Of a stretch of DNA of 64,000 nt, positions 47,601 to 57,500 are shown one piece after another. The notes below the pieces were generated by a model. That model searched no databases. It was not told the DNA's origin and saw nothing but the letters and a program-made list of their open reading frames with translations. A program made the translations under genes and the position numbers. Source of the DNA: Edaphochlamys debaryana (lineage: Eukaryota; Chlorophyta; Chlorophyceae; Chlamydomonadales); the NCBI GenBank assembly GCA_016858145.1, contig JAEHOE010000071.1:248001-312000 (forward strand), written 5' to 3'. Position 1 is the stretch's first letter. Each line of letters starts with the position of its first letter.

Positions 47601-50600
47601 CCCGTAAAACGGCCGGCATTATCACGCGTGCCGTCAGCACAGGTCATCCACCTTGCGCCCCCTGCAGCAACCTCGGCTCTCACTCTACTCACTCGTTCCA
47701 GGTCGAAGCCGTGGAGGCGTGAGGCATGACCTCGACGACATCCTCGCTTTCCGCGCACGAGGCCAGGCCCAGCGTGGACACATCCAGCAGAGCCCAGCAG
47801 AGCGTGGGTCAACGGAGGCCTTGAAGCGGTAGGCGCCGCCGGCTGAGGGCGGCGGCGGGAAGGGGCAATGCCGGCAGGCGTCAATCAAAGCGGGCCAACA
47901 CGCCGGGCAGACACAGGCCTGTGTCCCCTAGGGGACTGGAGCGAGGTCCCGCCCCCTCAACGACGAGAATACTATCCATGCAATGCCCCTCTATCAAGCC
48001 GAATGAACATTGTGGTGCCCAAGCTAGCACGGTGAGTGCGCGCATGCCTGCCTGAACCGGCCCCTCAACAACAACACCACCCAACAACCTCAACAACCGG
48101 CCCCTCGAGCCACCCAACGCACCCGTGAGCTCGGGGACGAAGACCTGGTAGCGAGAGCCGTCGCACTTCTGCTGCACGAGGGGAACTCCGCTCTCCACCG
48201 CGGCGCCATCTCCAGTCTGGAACACAGCGACGCACATGCCGGACTCAGAGGTGCGAAGCACCACTGCGGCAGCTGTTGGGAAGAAGGGAACGGGCGGGTG
48301 TGTGGGCGGGTGGCATGGCTTATATGGCAGCCCAAAGGGCCTGCTGGCTTGGAAGTCCAACATGACGCAACCCGTGCTCGCAGGGATAGGCGCAACGCAA
48401 AGCCAACAGCTCACCCAGCGGGGCGCCGGAGGGCATGGGCGGGACGCTGGGCGGAAAGTGGCGCTTGACCGGCGGGCTGAGTGCTGAAGAGTGACAAGGA
48501 ATGAGAGCAAGGGGAAAAGCCTACTGTTAACGGATGGGGCGTTGGTGAGGGTCGCTACCGTATCTGCAAGGGTCGTCAATATCTGCCGCGTGGTCTGGGG
48601 TGGCGTGATTCATGATCTGACCCGCCCGCCGGCCGGTGACTCACGGCGGAAGAACTCGGGTATGAAGGGAGCGAAGGGCGGTGGTGGAGCGTCGGGTTGT
48701 TGGGGTTCCCGCGGCATCCCAGGTCCTGCAGGGGCGGCGAGTGAGGCGAGTGCGGGGAGCGAGGGCGGGGAGCGAGAGGCGTGTCGTCACGTCACCAGGC
48801 ATGTCAAGGAGGGATGCGATGGTTACAGCAGGAACCGCCTCCAGAAGGGGAGGGGTTGAGCGAAAGCGCCACCTACTGGGTGTGCCACCTGCACACCGAC
48901 ACCCACGCAACGTGACTGACTTTCGGTCGTCACACCACGTTGCTAGGGCCGGGCCCGTAGAGCCCCCCTCAGTACTATTCCACTAATTCCGCTGTGCCTT
49001 TAATCATCGTCAATCAAGGCCAGGACGCCTGCAGGCCCCCCAGCTGGGGGCTCCTGCACAGTCAATCTGCCACCTGAGACTCGCAGGAAAGGGTGGTCCG
49101 CCGGTATTGTCTCCCAGCCACTTGGTGGCCTGAGCGCAGCAAAAGAGTGAAGCGCTCCCCAAAACTCAGCTGACACCAACACACGTCCACGGTTCAGCAC
49201 CCCGAGGCGATTCCCATTCTCCCTTGTCGCGTATAGATATCGGCGTCCCTTCTCCATGGCTGTCGTGGCTGCAAGACACACCACATCCCACACTCTCTGG
49301 TCAACTCCCTCCGTTGGTCGAGCCAGCCAAAGATTGAACCGGCGAAGTGGCCAGGTCCATGGCATGCCCTGCTCGCCCCCTAGACACGCGCACATCTCAT
49401 CAACCAGGCCCTCAGCCAAGTAGCATTTCCAAAAGTGGTGCAATCTGTCCCCTCCGTGCATCGCAATCTCACATGGGCACGTGGCCGTTCCTTCATGTGC
49501 CGAAAAGCCAGTAAAGCCGTTGAGCGCCAAGCGCCAGAAAGCTTCCTTCCACACGTTCTCCCAGCGCAGGGCCCACAGCCTGCGCAAGGTGGCTTGTAGG
49601 TCCAACAGGTCTGACTCGTCCCCTACCCCACCACTCAGCGCCTCTGCCACAAAATTCAAATGCTTGCCTTTCACATACTCGAAAGCGGGCTCCATCTGCA
49701 GGGCCGTGGCAAGGCTCACCGACAACCTAGCCACTGGCACAAGCGTCTGTCCGGCACGCCAACCTATGCATCCCAAGAGTTCTTTCCATGCCTCCTCCTC
49801 TGGGCAGGCCAAGTCCGGGTTCTCTTCCACCTCCGTTGCTGCTTGCACCCACGGTACGGGAATATGGCCCATCAAGCTATCGATCCTCCCTAGGAGCGCA
49901 GGGCCATTGCGTAGCGCTGCGGGTAGAGACTCATACCCCCCTCGTCCCCACAGACCAACTACGATGTTCTCTTTCACCTTCCTTGAGCACTCGCTCCTAG
50001 CCATCGGTGGCAGCCTGCCCCCCTGGGCTCCACTGAGCCCCGCCCTTGCTCCCGCCCCTGCCCTATAGGCTCTTACTAGTTGGCCAACAGTCCTCAATTC
50101 ATTGATACCCATCAGGTCCGCATACATGCTTTCCAGCCCCCCACGGCCTGCTGCTGCGGGTCTGAGGGCCGGATTTCCCCATACTGGCGCGCTGTGTACC
50201 CACGGCCCCACCGCGGGGCTCTTGATCAACTCAACCCGGGGGAGATGGAGGAGTGCCCCCGTTATCATGTTCAGCGTCGGGCAGGGGCTGTTTGCCGTGG
50301 TCCCCAGCACCTTGGTGGCGGCGTTGGGGCCTGCCCGCTGGGCTGTGAAGAGGCAGAGGGGGTGTACGGCCGGGTGCGTTCGTCGGAGGAGCTCCATTGC
50401 GACCGTCGGCCACACTGGCCTGAAGCGGAGGAGGTTCGGGCAGCTGCCCAGCACGCAGCGTGTCGCCAGCACCGCTTGTCGGGCCCGTACGTGTTCTACC
50501 ACCGGGAGGAGGCCGAGTCCTCCGTCCTCCGGGGGGACGCACATCGCCTTGTAGCCTATCCCCGGCAGGCGAGCGTGTGGGTTACTGGCGTGTGCCGCCG

Positions 50601-53600
50601 GCGTCATGCTGCGGTCCACCATGGCTGCGACCGTGCTGCAGAGTCGCTGCAGCTCGGGCGGGGGGGGGAAAGCGAATTCCAGGTGGTACAGGACCTTGGA
50701 GATTGCGTAGCCAGAGGCCGTCGACGCTCTCCCAAAGGCTGAAAGATTCAGGGACACCAGCTTGGTTAGAGCCGAGTAGACTCCATCCAGGGCGATGGCC
50801 GGCTTGCACAGGGCGGCGGTGTTGGCGACTGTTACCCCCAGGGTCTTGGCCTTCACGACGGTTCGCAGTGAGGTATCAGGGGGTGGCGGTGCGGGCGGCG
50901 GGCCGGGCGGCGGCTCAGGCGGCGGCGCGGGCGGCAGGCCAGGCGGCGGCGCGGGCGGCAGGCCAGGCGGCGGCGCGGGGGGCGGGCCAGGCGGCGGCGC
51001 GGGCGGCAGGCCAGGCGGCGGCGCGGGCGGCAGGCCAGGCGGCGGCGCGGGCAGCAGGCCAGGCGGCGGCGCGGGCGGCAGGCCAGGCGGCGGCGCGGGC
51101 GGCAGGCCAGGCGGCGGCGCGGGCGGCAGGCCAGGCGGCAGCGTGGGCGGTGGATCTGGTGGTGGGTCCAGCGCCGGTGCGGGCGGCGGGCCGTGCGGCG
51201 GCGCGGGCGGTGGGCCGGGCAGCGGCGCGGGCAGCGGCGCAGGCGGTGGGATCAGGCCGACGGGGAGCAGCTCCGACTTGCTGGCGTTCAGGCGTTGTCC
51301 ACTTGCTTGCGCAAAGGTCTCCATGGCTGCAGCGAAAGCGGCGGCTGTGTTGGGTCGCAAGATTTGCGTGTAGTCGTCTGCGTATTGGGAAGCTCGGAGG
51401 ACAAGCTGGCGGCCGTTGGGTGAGAGAGCAATCTGGAATCCCTGTTTAGCAAGCCACGATAGTAGCGCTTGAGCGGCCGCCAGGTAGAGCAGCGGCGCTA
51501 ATGGGCAGCCTTGCCGTACCCCTGCTGTTATCTCCAGGTGACCTGATACGTCGCCGTTGACTAGGGCCGCGGATCTTGTGCCCTGGTGCAGAAGCCGCAC
51601 CCACGCCAGGAAGCCATTGCCAACCCCCAGCGCTTCCAGGCACTCAAACAGGAAGCCCCGGTCCAGCGTGTCGTACGCCTTGTGGAAATCTAGGAAGGCC
51701 ATGAGCCCCTCCTCACCTGCCACTCTTAGCAGCTCTGGTGTCAGCTGCATGAGCATGATGTTATCAGCAATCCGTCGACCTGACAGAAAGGCGGTCTGCT
51801 CGGGGCTGATAATGGCGGCGAAGGCTGGTTGCAGGCGGGCTGCCAGGACGCGGGCCAAAGTTCGGTAGTCCGTGTCCAGCAGCGTGATGGGCCTATAGTT
51901 GGCGGGCTGGGTTGGGTCGCCTGACTTGAAGAAGCACGAAATCACACCGTCAAGAAAGCCACGAGGCGCTGTACCAGCCGCCATTGCCGCTGAGAACACG
52001 GCTGCTAGGATGCTCGAGAACTGCCCGCTATATGCCTTGTACAGCTCCATGGGGATGCCGTCCGCGCCGGGGGCTTTGCCTTGCGGGGCGGCGGAGATGG
52101 CCGCTGCCACCTCCGTCGCAGTCACCGTCGGCTCCCCCATCTTGGTGACTGACTCCTCAGGGCAGTTGAGCGCTGCCTCCCGAAGCGCCTGGAGCACCTG
52201 TGCACGGGCGGTATGGTCAACTGGGCTGGGTGTGCTGACTCGCTGCCAGAAGCGGGCTACGCTGTGTGCCATCTCGCGGGGGGTGGAGGTGAGGGTCCCG
52301 TCAGCTCGACGGAGTGCGCAGATTCGGCGGCAGGCGGCTGGTGGTCGCAGAAGGTGGGAGAGGAGGGGTGAAGGTCGTTCGCCTGCATGGATCCAGGTGT
52401 GGCGAGTCTTCCGAGCTGCCCGTGCTGAGGCCCGGCATGCCGCCCTGGCCGCTGCGCTCCTTGCCGCAACCGCCTGCGCAGCTGCGGCTTCGTCGCCTGC
52501 CTCCACTGCCGCCATGGCGGCTTCGGCTGACTGTGCGGCTGTCTGTTCTGCTGCTGTAGCGCTGACGGAGCGCTGCTGTGCTATCTGGTTGAGCGCCCGC
52601 AGTTCCCTATTAATGCCTGCCTTCACCGCTGGCCACCAGGAGAGCACCTGTCGGCTGTCCGTTGGCATCGAGGCACGCTGGGAGTCAATCCATTCGCAGA
52701 AGCTCTCGCGCAAGTCGGTGAAGTCAAGGAAATGCATCCTGACCCTCGGCAACCCTTTGCCCGGGGGCTGGGCGGCGGGGGATGGTGAGAGGCGTAGCAG
52801 CACAAGTCGGTGGTCAGCGGGTCTGCCGCACTCAATGCGGCACGATGCCACGTTCGCCGCCAGGTCGGAGGAGACGTGAAAGCGGTCCAGGCGGGAGGCT
52901 CCAGACGGATAGAAGAAGGTGAAGCTGCGGACGGTTGGGTGGAGGCTGCGGAAAGCGTCCGTAAGCCCTGGGCAGGCGGCGCTGAAGACCCCCGCCGTCA
53001 AGGAGGTGTCAGGGCGGCGATCGCGTGTGTGGGCCGTGTGTTTCCACGGCCACAAGGCCTCACAGCAGGAGCTGCGGTGGCAGATGCGGCAAGGTTAACC
53101 CGCTGCCGTCTTACAAGCTGCGATGACGGCCGGCGTTAGCGGCGTTGGCCGGGCGCCCCCCGCGTTGGAGGGGGCCATCCATGGCCATGGAGCGGGTCCC
53201 GAGACGCCCGGCACCCACAACCTCCCCGCAGAAGTGCAGTACCAGCAAGCATGTATGAATCTAAAAAGATAGCAGGTAAACGCTACTCTTCTGCGCGTCT
53301 CCGCATGCCGAAACGACAAATGACGAATGGCTGCACGCCCCGACAACTCGATTTATGCCATTGTCACACTCATACATTCCCATTACTTGTAGCGATAGCG
53401 AGGTTGCGCTGTGCCAAAACGCCACCCGGGGTTGCTCTGTACCGAGCGAGCTCAGACGGCGACCCGCACCAGAACGCGGCAAATGCTCACTCACCAAAAG
53501 GTGTAAGAGCTGAGGCAGCGCAGAGGCCCACGAGAGCGAGCCACGCGACGACCGTCATGGTGCCCGCCGATGCTCGGCGCGCCAAGCCTCTTTGCCGCAT
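44672..53600 (-). CDS. Gene E: trefoil-LamG-jacalin lectin, frameshifted and split by a LINE in intron 1
   Basis: Same plan as gene D. The signal-peptide exon lies far upstream at 53495-53600 (MRQRGLARRASAGTMTVVAW, phase 1, GTGAGT donor). The next exon, 48645-48725, is Pro-rich and phase-compatible, so intron 1 is about 4.8 kb and holds the retrotransposon. Trefoil exons are 48415-48476 (family Pro motif), 48123-48272, 47693-47842 and 47383-47531. Exon 46344-47149 has the linker [19 protein letters not shown], polyproline and LamG start; 45872-46107 and 45576-45697 follow. Exon 45344-45418 is the GEWTTTPPPA spacer. Jacalin exons are 45108-45262 and 44672-45025. In 47693-47842 one G is missing near 47807 compared with genes C and D, which breaks the frame before LCWALLD. 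Either a pseudogene in the making or a sequence error. Confidence 0.75.
49000..53055 (-). CDS. LINE ORF: endonuclease remnant, reverse transcriptase and zinc-knuckle
   Basis: One frame is open for about 1,350 codons; the first codon shown is TTG and the frame stays open to about 53091, so the true start is missing. Residues about 55-92 match the end of an APE-type endonuclease (RLDRFHVSSD, ADHRLVLLRL). The reverse transcriptase spans about 325-600, with GADGIPMELYK, NYRPITLLDTDYR, FLDFHKAYDTLDR, GVRQGCPLAPLLY and the catalytic YADD at 51371-51385. A Pro-rich repeat insertion follows, then a thumb-like region. A C-x-C-x(9)-HHFWKC element near residues 1190-1209 resembles the RT-associated zinc-binding domain. 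This is the order of L1-like non-LTR elements. No stop interrupts the frame, which suggests a young copy. Confidence 0.9.
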   Translation of the reverse strand: MWPWKHTAHTRDRRPDTSLTAGVFSAACPGLTDAFRSLHPTVRSFTFFYPSGASRLDRFHVSSDLAANVASCRIECGRPADHRLVLLRLSPSPAAQPPGKGLPRVRMHFLDFTDLRESFCEWIDSQRASMPTDSRQVLSWWPAVKAGINRELRALNQIAQQRSVSATAAEQTAAQSAEAAMAAVEAGDEAAAAQAVAARSAAARAACRASARAARKTRHTWIHAGERPSPLLSHLLRPPAACRRICALRRADGTLTSTPREMAHSVARFWQRVSTPSPVDHTARAQVLQALREAALNCPEESVTKMGEPTVTATEVAAAISAAPQGKAPGADGIPMELYKAYSGQFSSILAAVFSAAMAAGTAPRGFLDGVISCFFKSGDPTQPANYRPITLLDTDYRTLARVLAARLQPAFAAIISPEQTAFLSGRRIADNIMLMQLTPELLRVAGEEGLMAFLDFHKAYDTLDRGFLFECLEALGVGNGFLAWVRLLHQGTRSAALVNGDVSGHLEITAGVRQGCPLAPLLYLAAAQALLSWLAKQGFQIALSPNGRQLVLRASQYADDYTQILRPNTAAAFAAAMETFAQASGQRLNASKSELLPVGLIPPPAPLPAPLPGPPPAPPHGPPPAPALDPPPDPPPTLPPGLPPAPPPGLPPAPPPGLPPAPPPGLLPAPPPGLPPAPPPGLPPAPPPGPPPAPPPGLPPAPPPGLPPAPPPEPPPGPPPAPPPPDTSLRTVVKAKTLGVTVANTAALCKPAIALDGVYSALTKLVSLNLSAFGRASTASGYAISKVLYHLEFAFPPPPELQRLCSTVAAMVDRSMTPAAHASNPHARLPGIGYKAMCVPPEDGGLGLLPVVEHVRARQAVLATRCVLGSCPNLLRFRPVWPTVAMELLRRTHPAVHPLCLFTAQRAGPNAATKVLGTTANSPCPTLNMITGALLHLPRVELIKSPAVGPWVHSAPVWGNPALRPAAAGRGGLESMYADLMGINELRTVGQLVRAYRAGAGARAGLSGAQGGRLPPMARSECSRKVKENIVVGLWGRGGYESLPAALRNGPALLGRIDSLMGHIPVPWVQAATEVEENPDLACPEEEAWKELLGCIGWRAGQTLVPVARLSVSLATALQMEPAFEYVKGKHLNFVAEALSGGVGDESDLLDLQATLRRLWALRWENVWKEAFWRLALNGFTGFSAHEGTATCPCEIAMHGGDRLHHFWKCYLAEGLVDEMCACLGGEQGMPWTWPLRRFNLWLARPTEGVDQRVWDVVCLAATTAMEKGRRYLYATRENGNRLGVLNRGRVLVSAEFWGALHSFAALRPPSGWETIPADHPFLRVSGGRLTVQEPPAGGPAGVLALIDDD
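50870..51262 (-). repeat. 24-nt repeat coding Pro/Ala/Gly in the LINE ORF
   Basis: Tandem 24-nt units (core GGCGGCGCGGGCGGCAGGCC) encode LPPAPPPG-type octapeptides and keep frame throughout. They lie between the palm (YADD) and the thumb-like part of the reverse transcriptase. Confidence 0.85.
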
Positions 53601-54581
53601 GTTGCTTGACATGGTTTGTCAGGTTTGTTTATGAGGGCTTGACAAGAGTTCCACAAGAGGCCATATATGGGCCGGCCGCGCGCCTACCTGCCGTACGGCG
53701 GGTTTTGGCTCGTGTGCCTGTCTTCGCGTCGCTTCCCCGGCTCCCGTTCTCACTTGTCAGGCGTCCCGTGGCGGGCCCACCAACCGCGACGTGTTAGCAA
53801 AGTCGCAAGTCGTATACGATAATGGCAGGAAGCTCCGCACCCTTGCACCTTTGCGGCCGCAGCCATCCATCGGCTCTTCGGGTTGTCCGCGCACATCCTG
53901 CGTACCGCCAACCCCTGCTTCAGCGGAAGAAAACGGGCGCGTTTTGGCACCAGCGAACGTCTAGAGTGTTGTGTTCATGTTGCTGCAACCGCATGTGTGT
54001 CACTATTGCTGCTTGCGGCAAACAGCAAACAGTTTTGGGGTTTTGCTGCGGATTTATTGCCTGTAACCCTGTCGGTTCAACCGCAAGTTGCACGGCGGCT
54101 TGCAATGATGAAGCCAGCAATCCCGCTCAGCTCATATGCAGGCAGCGCCCCTCAGAGAACGCACGCCGCGAATCCCCAACCCCACCACCCCCCGCTGCCC
54201 CCAATTAACAGAACACGGAGCGGCTGCACGGAGGCACGCGGGCAGCGGTAGATCCCCTTCCCCTCGCCACCGGCGTAACCCCCAACCTAATCTATGAAAG
54301 TACAAACATAAATCTTAGCCTGAGATATGTGGGCTGGCTCCAGACACACACAGAAGCGCTAGCAGCCAAGGGAAAGTCAATCAAGCAGTACATACAGTAG
54401 CCCTCGAGCTATCTAATGCAAGGGCATACCCCAGTGGGCATACCCCGGTGGATCATGGGTACACAAAAATGGTGCTTGTTGCAACGCGCAACAGAAAGCC
54501 TTGCGGCGGTATGTGTGTCGTTGCTTAGCTTGGGCACCCATGCGCAAATCCGGTCACATGAAAAACCGATAGACGGCACAA
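53601..54581. other. Intergenic region between gene E start and gene F end
   Basis: It holds the gene E promoter, including CCATATATGG at 53661-53670, and the 3' UTR of gene F. No gene or repeat is evident beyond a short duplicated GGGCATACCCC near 54421-54450. Confidence 0.4.
53661..53670 (-). promoter_or_regulatory. TATA-like palindrome upstream of gene E
   Basis: CCATATATGG is 61-70 bp upstream of the gene E start codon, in line with the AT-rich elements of genes C and D. Confidence 0.4.
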
Positions 54582-57500
54582 CTAAGACGCACGCTCCTCG
54601 CCCCACACAAGACTCAAGCTGTCGACCGATGTATTTGATGCCGTACCCGTAATGTACCTGAGCACAACGGTCGTGTTGTGATCGGTAGGGCAGGGTGTAA
54701 CCTCAACCCATGTGTCGAAGCGCCAGGAGCAATCCAGGCCACACAGCGTTGGAGGGTCTGTGGCAAGGGGCGTGTTGGGCTGCGCCCCCACGAGGATGAC
54801 GCTCATCTTGCTGGTCTCGAGCCAGATCCCGTCAATCGTGTCGTACCCGTCATGGGACCCGACCGCAACACGTGCGTGTACGACACGATCCCCCGCCTCA
54901 AGGATATTGACGCCCGATGCGAATCCGGCGTCACCGCCGCGCAGGGGAGCGGCAAAGATGCCGTACGACATCTGTAAGCGAGAGGGCAAGGGGGAGGGTG
55001 AATTGGAGGGAGAGTCGGGGTCTGACATGTCCGTAGCCCCTCCTCCCCTAGCTGCGCGACCCTCATAGTCTAGAGTTAGGCCAACCCCCGTCTACCATGC
55101 TGGGCCTTTGACCCGAAGTCCGCCTGCCAAACTCATCTACCCCTCACGTGAATCCCCGCCAGGGAGCACCCAGCCGACCTGCCTCGACCATGCCGCCACA
55201 CCGCACCTCTTCCCTTTCTTATACCCATCGTTTGCCCCCGCTCTCTCCCCACCCAGAGCCTCACCTGTATCCCCGCCAGGGAGTACCCAGCCGACCAGGC
55301 GATGCGGCTGATGGGCAGACGGCCCCCGCCACTGGCGGCGGAGTCGTTGAAGGGAGCGCCGCCGGGGCGGGTGCCGAACGGGCCGCGAACCAGGCCCGTG
55401 CCATTGCACCACGGTTCTGCAAGGGTGTGTGTGCGGGGGGGGGGGGCGCAAACCTCAATACATGCGGCGTACAGGTAACCAAACGGGGGGCATGCCAGTT
55501 GAGAGGGCGGGGACAGCCACTGAGGGGGTAGAACTTGCGCCTCGCCCCTCTCACTAGAGGGGCTGGGCGGAAGCCCCGGCGGGGGACTCGGTGGGAGGTA
55601 AGGAGGCCGCGTGGGAGGGGCAGTGGGCGCGATGGGGATGGGGGCTGGCTCCGGTGAGTCCGGCTCGGGAGCTGGGGGCGGCGGGGGCGGAGACGGGATA
55701 TGTGGCACGGCGGACGGGGAGCTTGGGACGGCGAGAGGCGGCGGGGGTGGAACGTCTTCCTCCTCCTCCTCGTTCGGGGGCGGGTAGTCCAGCACAGCAC
55801 CTGGCCGGAGGGGAAGCGGGAGCGGGAGCGGGATGAGCAGTGCACCTCAACTTTGCCCGGTCAGCTCCTTGCTTCAGACCCAAGCAACGGCCCACGGTTA
55901 GGGCGCCAGCCCTCGCTATCTGTGCCCCATGTGTTCCCCAGGTCCCCGCCCAGCACCCTCGGCTTTACCCTTCCTGGACCCGAACACGGTCAGCCTGCCC
56001 ACGCTGCTCACGCACAGCAGCTCTCCAGCCACCCACCCGACATGGGGCTCCAGTCAAAACGGTGCGCATAGGTCCGGTAGATGCGGTTGAGCTGCTGGAT
56101 GTTGAGGGAGCGGTTGTAGACCAGAGCCACGGCGATGCTGCCCTTGAAGTAGTCATCCCTGCACGAACGTTGGGTGCAGGCGCGCAGCAGCAGTTGAGTT
56201 CGGGAGCCGGCAGAGAGCGGTGGGCTGTTTGGCCCATGCCAAAGCCCTCTGGCTGGTGCTTGGTTTCTGAGCTCCCGGCAACGGACCGCCCCAGCTCACC
56301 ACTCCCGGTAGTCTGCGCCAATGGCCAAGTCGTCAGCGCCCACTGAGACCGGCTCCCGGTCTGACCACGTGAGCGTACGGCGCACCGCGCCGTACTCGGA
56401 CATGTACACCGATCCGCGCCTGCCGCCCACCTGTCGTACATACGCCACGAGCGTCCACCGACCCGGGAGCGGCAGGCTGTCGAAGAACCACCCAGCGCTG
56501 TTAACGCTTCGAAAGGAGCTTTCGCCGAACGAAGGTGAAGGAGTCGGCATCGCTGGCACGGTCGTACGGCGTACGGCTGAGTGAGGCGAGCACGTACGAC
56601 GCCGACCCGTCCTCGTCGTACACGAGCTTGATGATCATGACGATTGCGAAGCCGGCGGTTGGCGCCGTGCTCCATCCGGTTAGGTTGCCCTCCAGGTAGC
56701 CGAAGCATTCGTGGCCGTCCAGGCTCAGGCTGCCGTACCCGCCCTCCGTACTCGTGTCGAACGTGCATCCGTCAGTTGTCAAAAGGACCTGCCTAGGGTT
56801 TGCACTGTCAGCCCAGCCTAGGACATAACGTGACGTGTCGTCGAGCCCTCCAGGTAATGGCGGAGCTGGTGGAGAGTCTGGACCGTCGAGCAGGTCCGGA
56901 GGTGACCAGTCCGGGGGGTCGCCGTAGGTGGGTGGCTCCTCCCAGGCATCTCCGTAGGTAGGGGGCCAGGCGGGATCGTCAGGCGGGAAGAAGCCATCCG
57001 GTGGCTCCAGGTCGTTCGGTCCAGGGGGGTCGGAGGGAGCCCAGGGAGGCACGTCCTGAGGCGGCTGGTCCCCTGCGGGCGTGGGGCGTCACACAGGTGG
57101 GGTTCAACACCCAAGCACGATGCAAAGGCTACGGCAGGGACCACCTCAGAGCCAGAGCCGGGAGGGATTACAATTACTATGCTGGGTTGAGCGCTAAACC
57201 CTGGCGGCTGTATCTTAAAAATTGCTAAAGGCAAGCCGCGCGGCCCACCTTCATCCGGACGGAGGAGGACGATGCCGCTGAGGGCGTCGAAGTAGGCGCA
57301 CTCGGGGATCAGATCCGCGGGCAGGCCTGCGAGGTCCGGACAGGGGTGATGACTTGGATAAGAATGGGGCCCGTGGAGCCCAAGCATATCGCGGGCCACT
57401 GCACGTCCAGGTGGGATGGACGGGGTCCAAGCTAACAGAGTAGAGGAGGGTTTCGAAGCTTTAAGCACCCGGCGCCTACTACCCAGGCCCAGGGTCAGGC

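Larger units (their letters stand above)
48990..53100 (-). mobile_element. 5'-truncated non-LTR (L1-like) retrotransposon in intron 1 of gene E
   Basis: The element is on the same strand as gene E. A stop in the ORF frame near 53092 and the missing endonuclease N-terminus point to 5' truncation, as is common after target-primed reverse transcription. I could not identify a target-site duplication or a clear poly(A) tail, so both ends are approximate. Confidence 0.75.

Noticed and set aside
50460..51449. Plus-strand open frames opposite the LINE (Ala/Gly repeats)
   Set aside because: Antisense shadow of the Pro-rich repeat in the reverse transcriptase ORF.
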